Positions 32,844-42,518 of a stretch of DNA of 64,000 bases are shown here, piece after piece. Origin of the DNA: Raphanus sativus (Eukaryota; Streptophyta; Magnoliopsida; Brassicales; Brassicaceae); NCBI RefSeq assembly GCF_000801105.2, contig NC_079511.1:23831792-23895791 (forward strand), read 5' to 3'. The translations under genes were made by a program, and so were the position numbers. Within the stretch, counting starts at the first letter, position 1. Each line of letters begins with the position of its first letter. A model generated the notes under the pieces. That model was not told the DNA's origin. It ran no database searches and saw only the letters and a program-made list of their open reading frames with translations.

Positions 32844-34487
32844 AAAACAATAGAAAGAAACCAGGCCAAAAATGGAGTCCCCGTTTAGAATCTCATGGTT
32901 CAACAAAAACAATGTCAAACATTATCAACTGTTTGGTGTGAATTTTTGTTATTTTGTATAATCTTTAGAACTTTCTTATTCGAAACAATTTATTACACGG
33001 TTTTGTTTGTTTTTAGTATGTATTTGAAAGATCTCTCAGGTTGGAGGTGAGAATCATTACTTCTGTGTTTGTTTGAACAAAGCGTAGAAAACTTTACAGC
33101 TGGTTTGGTTTCAGTTTGGTAGACATTTTACTTTCCGCTTGGGTTTGATTCAGTTCATTTGTTTTGTTGGTTTAGTCCCAACACATAAAAAGAGGAAAAG
33201 AGGGAGAAGCAGAATCATGGAGATCAAGAACGGGGTTACAACGTCAACGACAGAACCAGAATCTGATGGCGAGAGTACATGTGTTGTACACTAATTTTCT
33301 GTGTGTATGCTTAGACATCTCCTTTCACTTTCAACTTCTATCATCTCTATACGAACATGTAAATTGTGATCATGTTGGCTGATGCCTGATGGTATTATTG
33401 TTGATGTTGTTTTTTCGAATGTATTAAGCTAATCGCTAGCAGTTATCGAATTTATAATTTCATACTTATATTATAATTTGTTTTTTCATTTACTTTTAGA
33501 AAATGCATGGATCTATTATATAATTAGTTTTCTTTTGTCCATCATCAAATTTTAAAATAAATAATAAACTAAAATCATTTAATATATATAATTTATCTTA
33601 CTATTACATTTATTTAATATAAATTTGAATAAAATAAATATAAATAAATATAAAAACATGAAAAAGTTGAATGAAAAACTAAAATAGATTAGGTATGAAG
33701 TATAGAAACATTTTTAGCAAAATAATATATTTAGTTTGATTTTTAGTCAGCACACGATTTAAAATTTAGAATGTGTTGTGGTAATAAAAATATAAAATAT
33801 TTATAATTAATATAATGAAAAATGGAACTTATTTATAGAATATTTCAATTGTAAATATAAATATAAATATTACTTTAACTTTATTTTAAAAATTTATAAT
33901 ACATTATGTAAAATACTAAAAACTATTAAAATCAAGTATCATATTAAAATTTATATATTCATATACATATTTCAAATATAAACATATTTTATGTATAAAA
34001 ATTTTGTTTGTTTAAATATAAAATCACTAACAAAGTATAATTAATAATAATTAATAATATTAAATATAGAGTGACAAAATATTTTCTCCAAAAAGGAGTG
34101 ACAAATATATATGACTTAATTTTCTAAAATTACTTGATGCATCTAATATTTAAATAAAATATGTATAAACTATAATAGTATGATTTAAAACAGAAAAAGA
34201 ATTACATGAAAATCATTCGTAAAACTAATCAGTTTAAAATGATGAAATTTCATATTTATAGAAACAACCAATCTTATTTTTTTCTGGAGTTTGTCACAAC
34301 AGTAAAAAAATCGTTAAAAGTCTACCAATCACAGCATCTTAAAAAGAACAATAACAAAAACTATTAAATGAGATTACATATTTTTGAAACTGGCTTAAGA
34401 AATTGTTTTAGAACAAAATGTAAATCCAAAAAGTAAATATCAATAAGACAAATAAAATCATTATATAAAATTTTTATAACATGTAAT
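32844..34487. other. Right part of the Helitron, no gene
   Basis: T-rich text to about 33420 may be the 3' flank of the captured gene. The rest is highly AT-rich with no open frame of note. Confidence 0.45.
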
Positions 34488-34515
34488 CCGCGCGTAGCGC
34501 GGAAAGAGACTCTAG

Positions 34516-35670
34516 TAATAATTAACGAGGACTCATTAGCTACTTTCACAACTTCTTAAAGATTAGAAGTTAATTAGTGAGAGAAAAAATATTGTAACTT
34601 GTGTCTTCGTTTACATGTAGGAAAATTATCAAAAAGATACAATCAACGAGGACTCACTAGCTACTTTCACAACTTTTTAAAGATTAAAATTCAATTAATG
34701 AGAGAGAAAATATTGTAACTTGTGAATAAAGCTTCATTTATATGTATGGAAATTACCACAAAAAAAATCAATGAGAACTAACTAGCTACTTTCACAACTT
34801 CTTAATGATTAGAAGACAATTAATGAGAGAAAATATATTGTAAATTGTATATAAAGTTTCGTTTACATGTAGGGAAATGACAAAAAAAAAACGATCAATG
34901 AGGACTCACTAGCTACTTTCCCCACTTCTTACAGATTAGAAGTCCATTAATGATAGAAAATATATTGTAAATTTTGTATAAAGCTTCGTTTACATGTAGG
35001 GAAATTACCAAAAAAATACAATCAATGAGGACTCACTAACTACTTTCACAACTTCTTACATATTAGAAGTCAATTAATAAGAAAAAAATATATTGTAATT
35101 TGTGTATAATGCTTCGTTTACATGTAGGGAAATTACCAAAAAAAAACAATCAATGAGGACTCACTAGCTACTTTCACAACTTCTTAAAGATTATAAGTCA
35201 ATTAATGAGAGAAAATATATTGTAACTTGTGTATAAATCTTCGTTTACATGTAGGGAATTTACCAAAAAAAATACAATCAATGAGGAGTCACTAGCTACT
35301 TTCACAAGTTCTTAAAGATTAGAAGTAAATTAATGAGAGAAAAAAATATTGTAATTGTGTATAAAGCTTCGTTTACATGTAGAGAAATTACAAAATAAAA
35401 ACAATCAATGAGGACTCACTAGCTACTTTCACAACGTCTTAAAGATTAGAAGTCAATGAATGAGAGAAAATATATTGTAACTTGTGTATAAAGTTTCGAT
35501 TACATGTAGAGAAATTACCAAAAAAATACAATCAACGAGGATTCACCAGTTACTTTTACAACTTCTTAAAGATTAGAAGTAAATTAATGAGAGAAAATTG
35601 TGTATTGTAAATTGTGTATAAAGTTTCGTTTACATATAGGGAAATTACCAAAAAAATATATATAATCAAT
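34516..35670. repeat. ~125-bp tandem array, about nine copies
   Basis: Units start with AACGAGGACTCACTAGCTAC-like text at about 34524, 34647, 34771, 34898, 35025, 35155, 35282, 35410 and 35537. Each runs through CTTCTTAAAGATTAGAAGTC, AATTAATGAGAGAAAATATA, TTGTAACTTGTGTATAAAGC and TTCGTTTACATGTAGGGAAA. Copies differ by a few percent to about ten percent. The first member of the array lies before the Helitron at 30279-30449. GGGAAATTACC resembles Mutator-type ends, so this could be a subterminal array of such an element. Confidence 0.85.
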
Positions 35671-35689
35671 AAAAAGTAAAACGAGAAGA

Positions 35690-36180
35690 GAAACATGATT
35701 TGTTTGTAGATTTTGCTTCTCATGCATCACCAAAAAGGAAAATTTCCACCTGGTTTAAAACTAACCTTACCAGATGTACTTCCACCATACACTCTTTCTC
35801 CCATGATGAAGCTTTCTCATAGTCAGTAATGTCTCCGGTATCATCATATCCATAAAGCTTCTCGATATTTTTCGCGATCATTGATCTTAAGTCACTGGCT
35901 TCTTCTAAGTGCTTGGATGCATCTTGTACTCGCCTCTAGAGTGTTCCTAGACTACCAAGCTTGAGAATATTCTCACTATTATTTGGGCTATTGCGTGCAG
36001 CAAGGAGGATGTTTGTAACGTCTTTTAAAGCTTTTTTGGGAGCAAAGAGATTGAAAGCACAATTGTTCCTCCACATTAAAACTCTTCCATAGTCAGTGAG
36101 TATTTCATCTTCATCTTTTGGAGACAGATCAGGGTTGTAGAAACAGATATCCTTAAAGACATAACTAATACACATGTTGT
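35690..36180 (-). pseudogene. Degenerate coding sequence of unknown family
   Basis: Two minus-strand frames in series. The first (36175-35936) reads PDLSPKDEDEILTDYGRVLM then NILLAARNSPNNSENILKLG. The second continues after a stop at 35936 with RVQDASKHLEEASDLRSMIA then KLYGYDDTGDITDYEKASSW and ends near 35710. Composition is protein-like but the family is not recognised. The second version is at 50490-50990. Confidence 0.35.
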
Positions 36181-36974
36181 AGAATTTTTTTTTGGGTCAA
36201 AATACATCTTATAGAATATATTGTTGATGTTTTAAGCAAAAATACACATATTTAAAATCTTTGTTGGTCTTATTGTCCATCTCACGGACCCGTGATACAT
36301 TCAACTTCTCATTAGTCTCCATATTTCAAAAGAAAATGATCTCTTGCTCATTTTGGCGTCCTGATTATATAGAGATACCAAAACTGTTTCAAAATCACTA
36401 ACAAATCCAATTTTCTCAAAATTAAAGTTATATTTAACCTGGAAATACTCCAAGAACATGTTAAATGGTTCAAGAAATGACATATCACTTTATGGGTTCA
36501 GGATTTGGGCACTTTTGTGTAGCAATTGTTTGATTTATGTGTCGGAACCAAAACTTTCATTCTCTTTTATTGTGGGTGATATAATGTATGGTGAAACTGC
36601 ATTTGGCGAGATTAGCTCTAGAATGTGTGGAAAAAATCCCATTTGGTGATACATGAGAGAGCAAGACAATAACTTTTCTTTTATGATTTTACTTTTTGAG
36701 GATTTTTTTCGGTAAAACTTATTTCATATATGAAATCTTACAAACCAAATGAGATTACATGGTGAGGAAATATTTAAAAGGTTAACGGAGATGGTGGTTG
36801 TGGTGGTTATGATACGGCGGAGTTAGACTGAGCGGTTGAGGAGACAGACTGCTACGAGAATGAAGTTTCATTGACTGGTAATTTCCATACATGTAAATGA
36901 TAGAAGCTTGCTTTTGTTGGATTTTGTGTTTTGATTGTAAATGCTTTGGTTTGTTCATCTTCATAGGTCCCAAA
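36181..36974. other. Degenerate DNA with short open frames
   Basis: Minus-strand frames at 36301-36483 (reading SFLEPFNMFLEYFQVKYNFN) and 36782-36973 (His/Asn-rich end) may be remnants of the same former gene as 35690-36180, but none has a recognisable domain. Confidence 0.3.
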
Positions 36975-37065
36975 AGCTTTAAACAAAGTTACAATATTTT
37001 TTCTCTCAACTCTCTCATTAATCGACTTCTAAATCTTTAAATAAGTTTGGAAAGTGGAGAATGTA
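36975..37065 (-). repeat. Inverted copy of the tandem-array unit
   Basis: On the minus strand this reads TTAAAGATTTAGAAGTCGAT, TAATGAGAGAGTTGAGAGAA and AATATTGTAAC, the same order as the array at 34516-35670. The array and this single inverted copy therefore bracket the degenerate coding region at 35690-36970, as terminal repeats would. Confidence 0.65.
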
Positions 37066-38079
37066 TTCCTATATTATTGAAGAAAACTAGTTCTTTCCTA
37101 TATTAATACATTTTTGGGAGTTTCTGGAGAGGGTTAACCAGATTATCTAGTTATCACATTGGAAATCAGAACCGGAACAAGGTAGATTGTGAGTCTTCAT
37201 CGAGCCTAACATAGTACCTAGTACCTACACTGAAGGACAATCATAAGTATTTAAGAAAAAACTTCATATAACTACACATAACCAAATCATACTACTCATA
37301 AATAAAAAGAGAAGAGCAATTTAGGCAAAAATCTAAAAGAATGTGGAAATTAGCAAAATACCAAAGAGAAGACAAATAGTGGGCTTTAGTTTTTTTTTGT
37401 AGTAGAGCAATTTACCTTAGTGTTCCTAATCTTCTTGAACGATTGTTTATAGACCTAGGTTTATAGCTGGGGGAAAGATTCTGAAGATATTATAAAGATT
37501 TGGTTAAGATTTTTTTTTGTGTTTTATAGACAGTAAACAGTAGAAACAATTTGTATGAATGTCTGACAGAAGCGGATGTCAAAAGATTGTCTACTGTTTG
37601 CTTGTTCAGAAGTTGTTGATGGTTTACTAAATCTGTGTTTTTCTTAGGCGTTCCATAAAGCTACAATTTCTTTTTCTTCTGTTGTGCTTTTTTCCATTGA
37701 GATAAATACTTAATTAGGATGACATGTGTTTTCTGTTTTTGTAATTTGGCTAGTGCTCCTGTGAATTCTTCTCATGGTGGTGTTATCAATTTTTCTAGAT
37801 AATTTTTAGATCAGTTATCTGGTAGTAAAGTTCTTTTCTTAAGTATAGTCTTTTTTTAAAAAAAAAAAAAAACAAAATCTGGCTAGAATGAACGGTGTGT
37901 TTATTTGGAGAGTTGAGTTTCATGCCAGAGTCTGGCACTAGATAGACAGAGAGGAGAATTTGAGGCTCCAACGAACATTGGCGTTGAAATTATTTAGTGA
38001 TTATAGGTGTAACAAAAATATTAAATATGTATCAAACATGTTAGCTGCATTGAGTAATATTAGCCAGTTTGAGTATATG
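37066..38079. other. Intergenic DNA, nothing recognised
   Basis: No coding frame with recognisable content. T- and A-runs near 37850-37875. Confidence 0.45.
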
Positions 38080-38708
38080 TGTTGAGATAATTCCTTAAAC
38101 CAATTGACCTGTTTATATCTCGCTTGACTAATTTAATCTAGCACACTTCTTGTTTTTGTTTGAGGTTGTTAAAGACACAAGAGATTTTTTGACCCAGTTC
38201 CCTTTCGGTACATCTGGGGAGAGGACGGCACTCTCAACGATTCACTAGTATCAAGTGTTTACAAGAGCTTTCTTTACACAACAACCTTTGTGTCTCTCTA
38301 TTCACCTAGAGACAACACAACAATGAGCTAAAGATTTAAGCTCACTGAACCTGTGTGTATAAGAGATGAAAAATCCACTCTCCTTGGAGAAGAAACAGCC
38401 TGAGACTCTTGATCGGATCTCCCTTGCCTTCTCCTTGTAGATACTCCTTCAAACTCTCTCTTTGCTCTTGCTTCTTGCCTCTCTCCTTTGCTAATCTCTC
38501 CTTTAGACAAATGAGTGTTAGAGTGGCAAGAAATTAGGTTTAGAGACTATATAAGTGTCTCCCTAAACCTAATCACTAATGGGATTTCGACCATAATAAG
38601 GCCCAACTAATCATGACCAAATTGCTCACAATCAGCTTCTCAAGTCTTGTGCCCAATTCTCAAGTCTTGTGCTTTATTATCAAGTCTTGTGCAGACCATA
38701 ATACAACA
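38080..38708 (-). repeat. 3' LTR of a Ty1/copia retrotransposon
   Basis: The 629-bp unit is bounded by TGTTG and CAACA, the inverted short ends of an LTR. On the minus strand it directly follows a purine tract (AAGGTGGAGATT, plus-strand 38709-38720). It includes a TATATA-type box (ACTTATATAGTC, minus) and three copies of CAAGTCTTGTGC spaced exactly 20 bp apart at 38641, 38661 and 38681. The matching 5' LTR is not in the window. Confidence 0.75.
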
Positions 38709-39148
38709 ATCTCCACCTTGAGCTTTTGGTCACTTGTGCTTGCGAATCTGTAACTGAAATAACCATCTCTATGTCGATTTACCTCAACGTAAGATGAACC
38801 TGAGACTTCCGTCATAGTCTCAAACTAGTGAATCATTCCTGCAACCCTTCCAGCTCCACCACCAGAAATAAGCAGTCCTGTCACCTTTACCGGCGACCCA
38901 CAGCACTAACAGATCAATCCTTGAACTCAACATGTACCGCCATCAGTAATAATGGAACACGCCGCCTAACACACTGCTAGGAAGACTTTCGACACAACCT
39001 CTTGTTCAACTTATTGAAACTGCCCTTCACTTCCTTTTCAGAATTGACCATCTGAACCCTTTGTCGATTTCCCAGATTTGACCATCTGAACTTCTTGCTT
39101 CTGCGAGGTGATAACCGACAAACCATCTCGCGCTTCCGCTGTCTCAAC
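38709..39148 (-). other. Copia 3' untranslated region and polypurine tract
   Basis: Between the polyprotein stop and the 3' LTR. The purine tract abuts the LTR. A 61-codon minus-strand frame (38977-39162) is rich in Arg/Lys/Ser and overlaps the polyprotein end; no function can be assigned. Confidence 0.5.
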
Positions 39149-42100
39149 TCAGTTGGTGACATTAAGTGTCACCAGGCACCTCTCAAAGCTGTTGCGTGGT
39201 AAACTCTTTGTCAACATATCCGCAGGATTTAGAGAAGTATGAATCTTCTGCACCTTAGCTGAACCATCCTCCACCTTGTCCCTGATGAAATGCACTTTAT
39301 TCTCAAAGTGCTTGGTCCTGTCATGATGAACTGGATTCTTCGCCAAACAGATTGCACTCTGCGAGTCACAATTCAACTTGAAACTCTCTGACTTAAACCC
39401 CAATTCACTGCAGAAAATCTTCAACCAAATTCCCTCTCTAGCTGCCTCTGTGAGTGCCATGTACTCTGCCTCAGTAGTTGAAAGAGCCACAACATGCTGA
39501 AGAGTAGACCTCCAACTCACAGTATTACCACCAACCTTGAAGACATAACCCGATATTGACCTTCTCCTGTCAAGATCTGCAGAGTAATCTGAATCACAAA
39601 ACCCTTCAATCTCAAACTTGTCTGAATTCTTGAAGTTTAGACACACATCTGAAGCTCCCTTAAGATATCTCAAAATCCACTTAACCGCAGACCAATGACA
39701 TCTTCCTGGATTTGCCATGAATCTACTGACCAAACCGACCGCATACGCTAAATCTGGACGAGTACCAATCATACCATACATCAGACTTCCCACTGCACTT
39801 GCATAAGGAACTGAACTCATCAACTGTGTCTCCTCAACCAACTCCTCAGGAGTCAAACTCTTAAGCTTGAACTGTGCATTAGATGGAGTTACAACAGCCC
39901 TGCAATCCTCCATGTTAAAAGTTCTCAACACCTGCTTAAGATACTTTCCTGTGATAGCTTCAGAGTACCCTTCTTTCTATCCCTGATGATATCAATCCCG
40001 AGGATTCTAGATGCTGGCCCTAGATCCTTCATCTCAAACTTTTTCTTCAAACTTGCTTTCAGCGCTTTGATCTTCTCCATATCCTTTGCTGCTATAAGCA
40101 TGTCATCAACATATAGTAAGAGATATACCATATCATCAATACTTGATCCCTTAGTGTAAACACATGGATCCTTCCTGCACCTCCAGAACTTTTGAGACTT
40201 CATAAAATCATCAAACTTTTTGTTCCACTGCCTAGGTGACTGCTTTAAACCATAGAGAGATTTCTTCAGAAGACAAACCTTGTCTTCATCTCCTTTCTCT
40301 ATGAAACCTTCCGGCTGCTCCATGTAGATGACTTCATCAAGTGTACCGTGTAAGATAGCAGTCTTGACATCCAGTTGCTCCAACTCCAGATCGAAGTTCA
40401 CCACAATTGATAACATGATTCGAATAGAAGCATGCTTGACTACCGGAGAAAATATCTCATTGTAATCCACTCCCTCAATTTGTGTATACCCTTTAGCAAC
40501 AAGTCTCGACTTATACCATGCGATCTTCCACTCCTGGAATACCTTCTTTAATCTTGTGAATCCATTTACACCCGATTATCCTCTGGTTTTCTGGCCTTGG
40601 GACGAGATCAAAAGTATCATTCTCATCCAGAGATTGCTTCTCCTCTCCCATAGACTTGTACCATTTATCCCAGTCTCTACTTCTCCTAGTTTCTGCTAGT
40701 GACTTTGGTTCATCTATCTCCAAGCTTTCTGCTGTTGCTAAAGCATAAGCTACAAAATCAGATCCCTCAAATCTCGATGGTGGTCTGATGACTCTCCTTT
40801 CTCTGTCTCTTGCCAACAGATAATCATCAAAAGACTCCACGTGGCTCTGATTTTCCTCCTCTTCTTCCTCAGATTCCTCTTCTTCTTCTGATTCAGTTTC
40901 TGATTGTGAACTTCCCGAAGTATCTCCACCTTGACCAGTAGAATCCCCACTTCCTGAAGCCTCTCCACCTTGACCGGTAGACTCTTGAATTGAACCAGTT
41001 GTACTCGGTCCTTGGATCAGATCAGTGCTAAAAGTGACTTTCTTCTTCTTCTTAGATTTAGTCGCTTCCTTCTGATCTCGATCTTTATACAGCTTCTCCT
41101 CATCAAAGACTACATTCCTGCTGATAGTACTCCTTTCCTCATCTTGTAACCACACCCTGTAACCTTTAGTACCCTGTGGATAACCCATGAAGAATCCTTT
41201 AACAGCTCTTGAACTTAGCTTGTCCTCTGTTCTGTGTACATAAGCAACACAACCAAACCGCCTGAGATGACTGTAATCAACCTTTGATCCTGACCACGCT
41301 TCCTCTGGAATCTGAAACCTCAAAGATGCACTAGGAGACCTGTTTATCAGATAAACCGCAGTCGACGCTGCCTCAGCCCAGAACTTCTTCTCTAACCCGG
41401 TTTCTGCCAACATACACCTGATCTTATCCGCTATTGTCATGTTCATCCTCTCAGCCACTCTATTTTGCTGTGGAGTATAAACGCAAGTCCTGTGCCGTTT
41501 AATCCCTGAGTCTTGACAAAGCTTATCCATCAGATTGTTGCAGAACTCCAATCCATTATCTGTCCTTATACACTTGATCTTCTTCTTTGTTTGATTTTCC
41601 ACAAGTGTCTTCCACTCTGAAAAATTCTCAAACACCTCATCTTTACTCCTTAAGAATCTGATCCAGACCTTCCTTGAGTAATCATCGATGAATGTAAGAA
41701 AGTATCTACATCCCGACAGAGTTGGTTCATTCAAAAATGAACCCCATAGATCACTGTGAATGTATTCAAGAATACCTTTAGTAGTGTGTTTCCCCTCTGG
41801 AAAGCTTTGCTTGTGGGACTTTCCAAGTACACACTCCTCACAGAAATCTAATGTGTGGACCTCTTTTGAGTCTAGATAACCTCCTTTGACCAGAAGATTC
41901 ATGTTCTTCAGACTCATGTGTCCTAACCTTGAGTGCCATCTGTTCGTCAAGTTCACTTCAGCTCTGACTACAGACGCTTCTCCCTTTACCACTGATCCTT
42001 GCAGATAATACAGCCCATCTTGATATTTCCCAGAAATCACCTTTTGACCATTCTTGTAGAAAGTAACCATGAAGTCTTCCCCTTCATACTTGCAACCGCT

Positions 42101-42518
42101 CTTTTCTAACTGGCCATAAGAGATGAGATTCCTGCTCATGGTTGGCATATATCTCACCTCAGTCAAGATAACTGTAGCTCCTTCTGAGTTTATGATCTTC
42201 AGCTTGCCAATACCTTTGACTTCACTTGAAGTATTGTTTCCCATCAATACTTTTCCACCTTCAAACTCCTTGAAATCAAATAAGGCATCTCTATCTGGTG
42301 TAATGTGGAATGTACAACCAGAATCCATGACCCACTCACTCTTGGGGTCCTTTTCACTTGCTGTCAAGATCATAGGAAACTCCTTTTCCTGAGCAACATT
42401 TGCAGAATCAGTTGCTCTCCCATTCTTCCTTTCAGGACAATCTTTCTTGAAGTGTCCTTCCTTCCCACATACCCAACACTCTCTAGCTTTGGGTTGATTC
42501 CTTGGCCTAGATTTAGAC
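39149..42518 (-). pseudogene. Ty1/copia gag-pol polyprotein, first version, two frameshifts
   Basis: Minus strand, truncated at its 5' side by the gypsy insertion at 42519. The remaining part opens with a CCHC zinc knuckle (CWVCGKEGHFKKDC, about 42445-42487), then protease (DSG), the HHCC zinc domain and integrase core, reverse transcriptase and RNase H. Compared with the second version (53950-57319) there is one extra C near 40516 and one missing C near 39945. These split the frame into pieces ending at 40511 and 39925. Both lie in sequence near an assembly gap, so they may be sequencing errors or allelic differences. Cut from its gag start, the element cannot be functional either way. Confidence 0.88.

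Larger units (their letters stand above)
30450..34515 (+). mobile_element. Helitron carrying gene fragments
   Basis: The 3' end is clear: CCGCGC-GTA-GCGCGG (34488-34502) forms a 6-bp hairpin, followed after AAAGAGACT by CTAG (34512-34515) and a T. The 5' end is taken at TCAAAACTATACTAAAAGGG (30450) after an A; an offset of several bases is possible. Length is about 4.07 kb. It splits a tandem array whose units lie on both sides, which supports the boundaries. No Rep/helicase is seen, so it is non-autonomous. The left half contains exon-like pieces; the right part (33400-34480) is AT-rich filler. Confidence 0.75.

Noticed and set aside
34516..35670. CRISPR-like array
   Set aside because: Plant nuclear DNA; units are contiguous 125-bp tandem repeats without spacers.
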